Positions 8,665 to 16,101 of a DNA stretch of 64,000 bases are shown here, one piece after another; positions within the stretch are counted from its first letter, which is position 1, and each line of letters opens with the position of its first letter. The notes under the pieces were generated by a model. The model saw nothing but the letters and a program-made list of their open reading frames with translations. It was not told where the DNA came from and ran no database searches. The stretch is from Acidovorax sp. SRB_14 (GTDB taxonomy: Bacteria > Pseudomonadota > Gammaproteobacteria > Burkholderiales > Burkholderiaceae_C): NCBI RefSeq assembly GCF_012932145.1, contig NZ_MWOK01000005.1, forward strand, positions 124,494 through 188,493, given 5' to 3'. The position numbers and the translations under genes are program-made.

Positions 8665-9795
8665 ATGCCCAAACAAGACGATCCCGCAACGACATCCCGG
8701 CGCCTGCGCGGCGCGTCGCGCGGCGCCTCTGCGCGCCATCTCGTCAGCCCGGCGCAGTGGGCCGAGAGCGTGGCGCTCGGCGCGCCGCCCTCGCTGCGCA
8801 TCTTCACCATTGCGGGGGTGCAGGCCGCGCTGGCCGTGCTGCTGGCGATCGTGGCAGTGCATTTCTCGCCCTGGCCGCAGATGGTGGGGTTCGCTTCGCT
8901 CGGCGGATTGGCGGCCCTGTTCGGGCGCTTTGCCACGGTGGAGCGGCGCATGCGCATCGTCGTGGTCTGTGCGCTGCTGCTGGCGCTGGGCGTGCTGGTG
9001 CCGTCGCTGGCCTCGTGGGGCGGCGCGCTGCCGTGGATGATGGTGTTGGTGCTGGCCCTTGTGGCCGGCGCGTCCACCGTCGCGGTGTCGTGGTGGAGCC
9101 TGGGCGGGCCCGGGGCGGTGATCATCGTGTTTGCGGCCGGCGCTGCATACAACCCGGTCGGCAGCGGCGCCGAGGTGCTGGCCCGGGCGCTGGCGACCCT
9201 GGCCGGCGGTGTGGTGGCGGTGTTGACCTGCCTGGTGACGGACCGCTGGCGCGCCCCGGAACTCAAGGCGCTGCGCTTGCCGCCTGCGCATGTGGCACCC
9301 TGGTCGCACCAGTGCATTGCCGCTGGGCGCATCACCGCGTGTGCCGCGTTGGCGGCCTGGATTGCCTTCATGGCCGGCTGGCACCACCCGGCCTGGGCGG
9401 CGATTGGCGCGGTGTCGGTGATGCAGGGCGGGCACCTGCACATCACCATGAACCGCGCACTGCAGCGCATGGCAGGCACCATCGTGGGTTCCTTCCTCGT
9501 CTGGGCCATGCTGGCGCAGCAGCCTGGGTTCTGGACCGTGGTGGCGGCGATCGTGGCGTTCCAGTTCCTGACCGAGGTGATCATTGGCTACAACTACGCG
9601 CTCGGCCAGATCACCATCACGCCCATGGCGCTGCTCATGACCTACCTGGCATCGCCGGCGGTGGCCCAGAGCATGCCGGTCGAGCGCGTGCTCGACACCA
9701 TCCTGGGCGCGGCGCTCGGCATCGTGTTTGCCGTGGTCTTCTCGAGCGTGGACGACCGCGTCTACCTGCATGAGCACCGCAGCAAGGCACGCTGA
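8665..9795 (+). CDS. FUSC-family inner-membrane protein (putative aromatic acid exporter)
   Basis: A protein of 376 aa with two blocks of hydrophobic helices separated by a short soluble stretch, the layout of FUSC proteins (fusaric acid resistance/aromatic acid efflux). The first block starts at FTIAGVQAALAVLLAIVAV. The second contains the typical HHPAWAAIGAVSVMQGGHLH and ALGQITITPMALLMTYL. Proteins of this family are thought to export aromatic or weak acids; the substrate here is unknown. No membrane-fusion partner is adjacent, so it may act alone. It lies 14 bases after uvrD on the same strand. Confidence 0.75.
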   Translation: MPKQDDPATTSRRLRGASRGASARHLVSPAQWAESVALGAPPSLRIFTIAGVQAALAVLLAIVAVHFSPWPQMVGFASLGGLAALFGRFATVERRMRIVVVCALLLALGVLVPSLASWGGALPWMMVLVLALVAGASTVAVSWWSLGGPGAVIIVFAAGAAYNPVGSGAEVLARALATLAGGVVAVLTCLVTDRWRAPELKALRLPPAHVAPWSHQCIAAGRITACAALAAWIAFMAGWHHPAWAAIGAVSVMQGGHLHITMNRALQRMAGTIVGSFLVWAMLAQQPGFWTVVAAIVAFQFLTEVIIGYNYALGQITITPMALLMTYLASPAVAQSMPVERVLDTILGAALGIVFAVVFSSVDDRVYLHEHRSKAR

Positions 9796-9823
9796 GCCAG
9801 GGCAGTGCTTCAAAGGGTTCTAA

Positions 9824-9881
9824 ATGGATAGCTGCCAGCGCTGGACAGGACAGCGTTAGCGACCGATTTGGCTTTGATTCA
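9824..9881. repeat. Dispersed palindromic repeat copy
   Basis: GGATAGCTGCCAGCGCT is followed by a spacer, AGCGTTAGCG and GATTTGGCTTTGATTCA. It sits between the FUSC gene and the Pho box, in the same arrangement as the other copies (ATAGCTG on one flank, a GATTT...GATTCA flank on the other). Confidence 0.7.
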
Positions 9882-9889
9882 CAGGCGCG

Positions 9890-9929
9890 TTGTCACGCCG
9901 CTGTCATGCACCCGTCACGGCCATGTCGC
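9890..9929 (+). promoter_or_regulatory. Four-copy Pho box upstream of the PhoX-type phosphatase
   Basis: Four heptamers repeat at an exact 11-bp period: TTGTCAC at 9890, CTGTCAT at 9901, CCGTCAC at 9912 and ATGTCGC at 9923. The consensus PhoB half-site is CTGTCAT, with 4-bp spacers. One Pho box is two such repeats, so this looks like two tandem PhoB dimer sites. It ends 51 bases before the phosphatase start, suggesting induction under phosphate starvation by PhoBR. Confidence 0.75.
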
Positions 9930-9980
9930 AACCGCTTCGTACGCTTCGTGGAGTTTGCAACCCCTATCCAAGGAACCACG

Positions 9981-12197
9981 ATGACCCACCGCGAGATTGC
10001 GCCCGAGCAGGCCATTGATTTCAATAACGAGAACGCCAACAACTCGGCCAACCCCACTTTTGAATCGGTGCTGGGCGCGCGCCTGTCGCGCCGGGGCCTG
10101 CTGCGCGGCAGCGTGGGCACCGTGGGCACGGCCATGTTGGCCGGCTTTGGCGTGAGCGCCTGCGGTGGTGGCAGCGATGGCCCAGAGGTCGAAACCCCGA
10201 TTGTCCCCCAGTTGCTGGGCTTTACCGCCGTGGGCAAGAGCCTGGCCGATTCGGTCATCGTGCCCGCCGGTTATACGGCCAGCGTGCTGTATGCGCTGGG
10301 TGACCCAGTGCTGCCCGGCACCAGCGCCTACCGCAACGACGGCACCGACACCGACTTCGACAAGCGTGCCGGCGACCACCACGACGGCATGGAGTGGTTC
10401 GGTCTGGGCGCCGACGGCCAGCGCAATGACAACGCCACCGAGCGCGGCCTGCTGGCGATTAACCACGAAGCCACCACCGACGAAAAACTTTCGTCGTTCT
10501 TCATACACGCCAACGGCGGCGCCTCGACACTGCCGCGCCCGGCTGTGGAAGTGGACAAGGAAGTGGCGCTGCACGGCATCGCCGTGATTGAAGTCACCAA
10601 GACGGCTGGCGGCTGGGGCTACGCGCCCAACTCGGCGCGCAACTTCCGCCTCACGCCGCTCTCGCCCATGGAGCTGTCGGGCCCGGCGCGCGGCAACGCC
10701 CAGTTGGTGACGAAATACGCACCCACCGGTACCACCACCCGCGGCACGCTGAACAACTGCGGTACCGGCAAGACGCCCTGGGGCACCTTCCTGACCGGCG
10801 AGGAAAACTGGTTCGGCTACTTCACCCGCGGCGCGGCCGACGATGCGGCCCGCGGCGACAAGAGCGTTGTGTCCCTCAAGCGCTACGGCCGCAACCAGGG
10901 CGCAGCATCGCGCCACGGCTGGGAAACCGGCGGTCTGGAAGACCAGTACCAGCGCTGGAACATCAGCAAGACCGGCGCCTCGGTCGATGGCAGCGACGAC
11001 TACCGCAACGAAATGAACGGCATGGGCTACATCGTCGAGATCGATGCCTACGACAAGACCCGCCTGGCCAAAAAGCGCACCGGCCTGGGCCGTTTCGCGC
11101 ACGAGAGCGCAGCCTTCGGTAAGGTGGTGGCCGGCCAGCCGCTCACCGTGTACATGGGCGACGACTCGCGCGGCGAGTACATCTACAAGTTCGTCTCCAG
11201 CGCCGTCTGGAGCGCGGCCGACGCGAATGCCGCCGACCGCTTGGCCGTGGGTGACAAGTACCTCGACAGCGGCACGCTGTACGTGGCCCAGTTCAGCGCC
11301 GACGGCTCGGGCAAGTGGGTCGAGCTGTCCGTCAGCAACCCGGCCATTGCCGGCTACGCGGGCTTTGCGTTTACCAGCGCCGCCGACATCGCCATCCACA
11401 CTCGCCTGGCCGCAGACGCCGTCGGTGCGACCAAGATGGACCGCCCTGAGTGGAACGCCGTGAACCCCGCCAACGGCGAGATCTACTTCACGCTCACGAA
11501 CAACAGCAACCGCAGCATCGACCCGGCCAGCGGCCAGTACCTGCCCGACGCCGCCAACCCGCGTGCCTACACCGACATGAAGGGCGCGTCCAAGCAAAAC
11601 GGCAACCCCAACGGCCACCTCGTGCGCCTGAAGGACACGGGCGCGGGCTTCCAGTGGGACGTGTACCTGTTCGGCGCCGAAGCCGGGGCCGACAAGGGCC
11701 TGGTGAACCTGTCCGCGCTGACCGACGACCAGGACTTCTCCAGCCCCGACGGCCTGGTGTTCAGTAAGGCCACCGGCATCTGCTGGATCCAGACCGACGA
11801 CGGCGCCTACACCGATGTCACAAACTGCATGATGCTGGCCGCCGTGCCCGGCAGTGTGGGCGACGGCGGCAAGAAGACGCTGAACCACACCAAGGCCGAT
11901 GGCAGCATTCTGGCCGTGGACACCTACGTCGGCAAGGCCGCCACGCCCAGCACGCTCAAGCGCTTCTTGGTCGGCCCCAAGGGCAGCGAAATCACCGGCC
12001 TGGCCGAAACGCCCGACGGCAAGGCGATCTTCGTGAACATCCAGCACCCCGGCGAAGGCACGGCGATGGCCAACATCAGTGACCCCGCCAAGTACCAGAG
12101 CCAGTGGCCTGCCAACGCCGGCTACGGCTCCGGCAAGCGCCCGCGCTCGGCCACCATCGTCATCACCAAGAACGACGGCGGCAAGGTCGGCACCTGA
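9981..12197 (+). CDS. phoX: Tat-exported PhoX-family (DUF839) alkaline phosphatase
   Basis: A protein of 738 aa with an N-terminal Tat signal: SRRGLLRG at about residues 36-43, then a hydrophobic stretch to about residue 60. PhoX enzymes are monomeric periplasmic phosphomonoesterases using calcium and iron. Family-like segments are ERGLLAINHE, NNCGTGKTPWGTFLTGEENW, the HGWETGG region, GRFAHESAAFGKV and FSSPDGLVFSKATGICWIQTDDG. The start at 9981 follows AAGGAA. The upstream Pho box supports a phosphate-scavenging role. A strong terminator follows. DUF839 also contains proteins without proven phosphatase activity, so the exact substrate is inferred. Confidence 0.88.
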   Translation: MTHREIAPEQAIDFNNENANNSANPTFESVLGARLSRRGLLRGSVGTVGTAMLAGFGVSACGGGSDGPEVETPIVPQLLGFTAVGKSLADSVIVPAGYTASVLYALGDPVLPGTSAYRNDGTDTDFDKRAGDHHDGMEWFGLGADGQRNDNATERGLLAINHEATTDEKLSSFFIHANGGASTLPRPAVEVDKEVALHGIAVIEVTKTAGGWGYAPNSARNFRLTPLSPMELSGPARGNAQLVTKYAPTGTTTRGTLNNCGTGKTPWGTFLTGEENWFGYFTRGAADDAARGDKSVVSLKRYGRNQGAASRHGWETGGLEDQYQRWNISKTGASVDGSDDYRNEMNGMGYIVEIDAYDKTRLAKKRTGLGRFAHESAAFGKVVAGQPLTVYMGDDSRGEYIYKFVSSAVWSAADANAADRLAVGDKYLDSGTLYVAQFSADGSGKWVELSVSNPAIAGYAGFAFTSAADIAIHTRLAADAVGATKMDRPEWNAVNPANGEIYFTLTNNSNRSIDPASGQYLPDAANPRAYTDMKGASKQNGNPNGHLVRLKDTGAGFQWDVYLFGAEAGADKGLVNLSALTDDQDFSSPDGLVFSKATGICWIQTDDGAYTDVTNCMMLAAVPGSVGDGGKKTLNHTKADGSILAVDTYVGKAATPSTLKRFLVGPKGSEITGLAETPDGKAIFVNIQHPGEGTAMANISDPAKYQSQWPANAGYGSGKRPRSATIVITKNDGGKVGT

Positions 12198-12236
12198 GGC
12201 AACGCACCGCCAGCGGCGGTGTTTCCGGCCGATCCC

Positions 12237-12284
12237 CAGGCCCGCAGGCTGCGCTCCAAGCGCACCCTGCGGGCCTGTTTGTTT
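12237..12284 (+). terminator. Rho-independent terminator after phoX
   Basis: CAGGCCCGCAGG pairs with CCTGCGGGCCTG (12 bp). A second inner stem, TGCGCT with AGCGCA, extends it. It is followed by TTTGTTTT. Confidence 0.88.
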
Positions 12285-12299
12285 TGGGGTGTTATTGGC

Positions 12300-12340
12300 A
12301 TCTGGCCCTTGCTCGTATTGCGCAGGCAGCTATGTTTTTT
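12300..12340. repeat. Degenerate copy of the dispersed palindromic repeat
   Basis: TGGCCCTTGCTCG, then TTGCGCAGGCAGCTATG with a T-rich flank, resembles one orientation of the repeat (GGCC flank, inverted core, GGCAGCTAT flank). The core is more diverged than in other copies. No gene is visible in 12285-12434. Confidence 0.4.
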
Positions 12341-12434
12341 GATGCTGGAGCGCCCGCAGAAAGCCATGGCGCAGCAACACCAGCCGCGCAGGCACCGCCA
12401 ACCGCGCACGGGGGCGGGGCCTCAGGGCGCCGCT

Positions 12435-13262
12435 TCAGGCGGTGGTTTCGGGGGCGTCGGAGGGGGGCGCGTCGGGCGCTGCGAAGCAGTCGCGGAACGT
12501 GAAGACGATGGAGCTGAAGAACATCGCCGCCATGACCATTGCCAGGCCCACCATCAGGCCGCCAATGGCGCCGGGCGCCGACTCGGCGCTGAACACGCCC
12601 AGCATGGCCAGCAGGCCCGACACCAGGCTGATGAGCACGCCGCCGAGCGCGAACACCCCCAGCCAGCCCAGGCCATAGACCGTGAACGCGCCCATGTTGC
12701 GCAGGCAGGCCACGATGCTGAAAAACAGGCTCTTGACGGGCGGCACGCCGTGCCAGTGCACGAGGCCCGGCGCATGCCAGAACAGCAGCGACAGCGGCAG
12801 GTACAGCGCCATCGACACCCACATCGCGGTCTGGAATTCGGGGTTCTCTGCGATCTCGCGCGTCATGGGCTCGCCGCCCAGGTAGACCTGTGCAAACAGG
12901 CCGCCGTCGAACAGCGCCGAGAACCCCATCACCGCCAGGAAGCCGATCGCGTACAGCGCGCCGAGCACCAGCATGTGGCGCAGGCGCTGGCGCCCGGTGC
13001 GAAACGCCACCAGCAGCACGGCGGGCGTCGGAAAGCGCCCCTGCACGGCCTCGGCCGAGGCCACCATCATGGCCAGCGTGGCCGACGGCAGCAGGGCCAG
13101 CGCCAGCGCCGGCCCGATCAGCGGCACCAGCGTGGCCAGCGACATGGCGGCCATGGTCATGAAGAAGAGGGCGGCCATGGCCATGGGCTGGCGCCAGAAC
13201 ACGCGGATGCCGCTCTTGACCCAGGCGATGCCGGTGCGGGCGGGGACGATGTGGAGTTTCAT
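12435..13262 (-). CDS. Multi-pass inner-membrane protein (BPSS1780-like family)
   Basis: A protein of 275 aa with about six hydrophobic helices. An N-terminal soluble segment (MKLHIVPARTGIAWVKSGIRVFWRQP) precedes the first helix. It resembles the Burkholderiales family named after BPSS1780, which has no known function. The C-terminal tail is acidic and Pro-rich. The gene lies 30 bases downstream of thrB on the same strand and is probably cotranscribed with it. No catalytic motif is visible. Confidence 0.65.
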   Translation of the reverse strand: MKLHIVPARTGIAWVKSGIRVFWRQPMAMAALFFMTMAAMSLATLVPLIGPALALALLPSATLAMMVASAEAVQGRFPTPAVLLVAFRTGRQRLRHMLVLGALYAIGFLAVMGFSALFDGGLFAQVYLGGEPMTREIAENPEFQTAMWVSMALYLPLSLLFWHAPGLVHWHGVPPVKSLFFSIVACLRNMGAFTVYGLGWLGVFALGGVLISLVSGLLAMLGVFSAESAPGAIGGLMVGLAMVMAAMFFSSIVFTFRDCFAAPDAPPSDAPETTA

Positions 13263-13292
13263 GGTTTCCTGCAGGAGAGGGGCGCCGGCGGC

Positions 13293-14243
13293 TCAGGCCT
13301 GGGGCGGGTGCGCAACGCGCTGGCGCAGAACGCGCTCGAAGTGGCCGGGGTCGTGCGGCGTGAGCATGGATGCCTCGCGCGGCAGGTGGTAGTCCCACAG
13401 GCGCGAGATCCAGAAGCGCAGTGCCCCGGCGCGCAGCAGCGCCGGCAGCAGGCTGCGCTCGGCCGCCGTGAGGGGGCGCACGGCCTGGTAGGCGTGCAGC
13501 ATGGCGTCAAAGCGCGCGGCGTCGTGCGCGCCGTCTTCCAGGTCGATGCACCAGTCGTTCAGGCACACGGCCAGGTCGAACAGGAAGGTGTCGACGCCGG
13601 CAAAGTAGAAGTCGAAGAAGCCAGTGAGCGTCTCGCCCTCGAACATCACGTTGTCGCGGAACAGGTCGGCGTGCACCGGCCCGCGCGGCAGCGCGGCATA
13701 GGCCGACGAGGCCGCGATGTGGTTCTGGTAGGCCAGTTCGGCGCGCAGCAGCGCCGCTTGCTCAGGGCTGGCGTGCGGCAGCACCACGGGCACGGTCTCG
13801 TTCCACCACGGCAGGCCGCGCAGGTTCGGCTGCTGGCGCTCGAAGCTGCGCCCCGCCAAGTGCATGCGTGCCAGCATGTCGCCCACGGCGGTGCAGTGCA
13901 CCGCGCCGGGCGCGAGCTGGCTGTGGCCGCGCAGCCGGTTGACCACGGCGGCGGGCTTGCCGCACACGCTGTGCAGGATGCTGCCGTGCTTGTCGGGCTG
14001 CGGGTCGGGCACGGGAATGCCGGCGTGCGCCAGATGCCGCATCAGGTGCAGGTAGAACGGCAGCTGCTCGGCCGTGAGGCGCTCGAACAGCGTGAGCACG
14101 AACTCGCCCTGCTCGCAGGTGACGAAATAGTTGGTGTTCTCTATGCCGCCTTCGATGCCGCGCAGCTTGTGCAGCTCGCCCAGTTGCAAACGGCGCAGCA
14201 ACTCGCGCGCCTCTTTCAGGGAGACTTTGGTGAATACGGCCAT
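13293..14243 (-). CDS. thrB: Homoserine kinase (APH-fold, type II)
   Basis: Phosphorylates homoserine to O-phosphohomoserine for threonine synthesis. It has 316 aa and belongs to the aminoglycoside-phosphotransferase-fold ThrB found in pseudomonads and betaproteobacteria, not the GHMP type of enterics. Visible signatures are [13 protein letters not shown], the catalytic loop [11 protein letters not shown] and the metal-binding DFYFAG. The order thrB-DUF2782-polA is also found in Pseudomonas, which supports the call. Its substrate derives from the asd product, and asd is elsewhere in this window (61866-62996). Confidence 0.92.
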   Translation of the reverse strand: MAVFTKVSLKEARELLRRLQLGELHKLRGIEGGIENTNYFVTCEQGEFVLTLFERLTAEQLPFYLHLMRHLAHAGIPVPDPQPDKHGSILHSVCGKPAAVVNRLRGHSQLAPGAVHCTAVGDMLARMHLAGRSFERQQPNLRGLPWWNETVPVVLPHASPEQAALLRAELAYQNHIAASSAYAALPRGPVHADLFRDNVMFEGETLTGFFDFYFAGVDTFLFDLAVCLNDWCIDLEDGAHDAARFDAMLHAYQAVRPLTAAERSLLPALLRAGALRFWISRLWDYHLPREASMLTPHDPGHFERVLRQRVAHPPQA

Positions 14244-14358
14244 CGCTCAGGACAAAACGGAAATAGGGCTGGAAGAGAGGACGCATACCAGGGTGGCCGC
14301 GAAGCGGTGCGGGCGCCGCTGCACGCGGCGGCGGGATGCGCCAAATGGGGGACGCGCG

Positions 14359-14712
14359 TCAGAACTTCTTGAGGTTCCACACGCGCGAACCGGTGTCGGT
14401 TTCTGCGCCATTGCGGGGGCGGTTGCGCACGCCATCCGACGGTTGGACCTCGTACTCGGGCATATTGCCCACCTTGGGCTGCACCTTGATGCTCTGGGTC
14501 TGGCCGCCAATGCGCAGCTCATCGACGCGGCTGCCCCCGTCTTCGACATGGATGCGCTCGGTGCGCTGGTTCAGGCGGTCGGATTTTTGCTCTTTGTTTG
14601 ATAGCTGTTCACGCTCGCTGGCATTGGGCTCAGCAGGTTTTTGGCTGGTATTCTGGGCCAGGACAGGGCCGCTGGCCAGGGCCAGCAGCAAAAGGAGTGG
14701 TAGAGCGCGCAT
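14359..14712 (-). CDS. DUF2782-family small periplasmic protein
   Basis: A protein of 117 aa with a Sec signal peptide (LLLLLALASGPVLAQ). The mature part is charged and hydrophilic, ending in GSRVWNLKKF. The segment HVEDGGSRVDELRIGGQTQSI matches the pattern of DUF2782 proteins found next to polA and thrB in many proteobacteria. The function is unknown. The first 83 bases overlap the 3' end of the upstream serine hydrolase in a different frame. A -10 box 6 nt before the ATG suggests its own leaderless transcript. Confidence 0.75.
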   Translation of the reverse strand: MRALPLLLLLALASGPVLAQNTSQKPAEPNASEREQLSNKEQKSDRLNQRTERIHVEDGGSRVDELRIGGQTQSIKVQPKVGNMPEYEVQPSDGVRNRPRNGAETDTGSRVWNLKKF

Positions 14713-15964
14713 GGCGCGATTGTAGGTCGCGCGCGGCGGCGGGAACAGGGGCGGCGGCGGGCGCGGCCACCGCCTCGCCGTCCACCGCCTGCTGCACCGC
14801 CCGGTAGAACGCCTCGCGCGCTGCGCTGGCCACGGGGTCCCGCGCGCCGCCTGCCCAGTTGGCGTTGGAGGCGATGACGATCCTGCGCCGGGGATCGATG
14901 AAGATGCCCTGGCCGAAAATGCCGCGCGCCGCGAAGCTGCCGTCGTCATAGGTCCACCACTGGTAGCCATAGCCGCGCCCGCTCTGGCCGATGGCGGTGC
15001 GCGCCGTGGTGGCCTCGCGCAGCCAGCTTTCGGGCACGACGCTGTGGCCGTTGGCGAGGGCGCCTTCCAGGATGAACTGCCCAAAGCGCGCGAAGTCCCG
15101 CGCCGCGGCCTGGATGCAGCAGCCGCTGATCTCCTGCCCGGTCTTGCTGAGCAGCCAGGTGGCCTGCTGCTCCATGCCGGCGGGGCCCCAGACCTTTTCC
15201 TGCAGGTACTGCGACAGGGGCTTGCCAGTGGCCTGGCCCACGAGGATGCCCACGAGGTTGGTCTCTCCCGTGCTGTAGAGCCAGCGCGTGCCCGCGGGCA
15301 CGTCGCGTGGCAGACGGCGCATATAGCTCACGAGCGCATCCACGCCCGGCTCGGGCTGGTGGTTGTTGAACCGCGCCACGTCGGAGTTGGCGTCGCTGTA
15401 GTCCTCGTTCCAGCGGACGCCAGACGTCATGGTCAGCAGCTGGCGGATGCTCACGGCGTCGTAGGCCGAGCCCCGCATCTGCGGGATGTAGTCGCTGACC
15501 TTGTCGTCCATGCTCCGGATGTGGCCGTCGCGCAGGGCGGCGCCCACCAGCGTGGACGTCATGGACTTGGCCACCGAAAAGCTCGTCCAGCGCCCGCCAC
15601 TGCCGAAGTCCAGACCGTAGCGCTCCAGGCGCAGCTTGCCGTCGTGCAGCACCAGCAACGCCGCGCTGCGCTGGCCGGCCAGGTAGGCATCGATGTCCAG
15701 CGCCAACGGCAGCGGCGGACCCGGCGGCAGCGGCCGGGGCGTGCCGCTGGCCGCGATGGCATGCGATCGGGCCAGGACGGGCAGCCGGTCGAGCGCGCGG
15801 AAGGCGGCGTCGCGCTGCGGCTGGCTCCAGAACAGCAGGTCGCGGTTCGTCGGCAGGGCCTTGAGCAGGCCGCGCGTCTCCGGGTCGAGGCCGAGCCAGC
15901 CGGCCGTGCCGATGGCGGCCAGGGCCAGCAGCGCCCCGAGGGCAATCTTCTGGATGGGCTTCAA
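14630..15964 (-). CDS. Serine hydrolase, beta-lactamase class C / NylB-like
   Basis: A serine hydrolase of 444 aa with the penicillin-binding-protein fold. An N-terminal membrane anchor or signal (ALGALLALAAIGTAG) precedes the domain. The catalytic SxxK is SFSVAKS (Ser130, Lys133), and the Tyr motif is LYSTGETN (Tyr230). These are arranged as in 6-aminohexanoate-dimer hydrolases and class C-like esterases. The start is the TTG at 15964, 6 nt after GAGGAG; no ATG fits. The last ~45 residues after the domain are low-complexity and run 83 bases into the DUF2782 gene, suggesting the original stop was lost. The substrate is unknown; beta-lactam resistance is not implied. Confidence 0.8.
   Translation of the reverse strand: MKPIQKIALGALLALAAIGTAGWLGLDPETRGLLKALPTNRDLLFWSQPQRDAAFRALDRLPVLARSHAIAASGTPRPLPPGPPLPLALDIDAYLAGQRSAALLVLHDGKLRLERYGLDFGSGGRWTSFSVAKSMTSTLVGAALRDGHIRSMDDKVSDYIPQMRGSAYDAVSIRQLLTMTSGVRWNEDYSDANSDVARFNNHQPEPGVDALVSYMRRLPRDVPAGTRWLYSTGETNLVGILVGQATGKPLSQYLQEKVWGPAGMEQQATWLLSKTGQEISGCCIQAAARDFARFGQFILEGALANGHSVVPESWLREATTARTAIGQSGRGYGYQWWTYDDGSFAARGIFGQGIFIDPRRRIVIASNANWAGGARDPVASAAREAFYRAVQQAVDGEAVAAPAAAPVPAAARDLQSRHARSTTPFAAGPGQRPCPGPEYQPKTC
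14719..14724 (-). promoter_or_regulatory. -10 element TACAAT placed for a leaderless DUF2782 transcript
   Basis: Read on the minus strand, TACAAT is followed by 6 nt (CGCGCC) and the ATG at 14712. There is no room for a ribosome-binding site. It lies inside the 3' end of the serine hydrolase gene. Confidence 0.5.
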
Positions 15965-16089
15965 GGCGGGACTCCTCAGGTGGCGGTGGAACACGGAGCC
16001 GCCATTGTGGGCCGAACCATAGCAATTGGATGGGCTCCGGGCCTGGCACACCGGGGCTTTCAGGGAAGGCTTGCGCGCCCGTTCGTGTG

Positions 16090-16095
16090 CACAAT
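16090..16095 (+). promoter_or_regulatory. -10-like element CACAAT just before polA
   Basis: CACAAT is followed by 6 nt and the polA ATG at 16102, the same geometry as at uvrD and the DUF2782 gene. No Shine-Dalgarno sequence is visible. No convincing -35 is seen. Confidence 0.4.
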
Positions 16096-16101
16096 CGCCG
16101 C

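Noticed and set aside
14593-14640. TTTGATAGCTGTTCACGC and following, resembling the palindromic repeat inside the DUF2782 gene.
   Set aside because: Only the left flank matches; the inverted arm is too weak to call.
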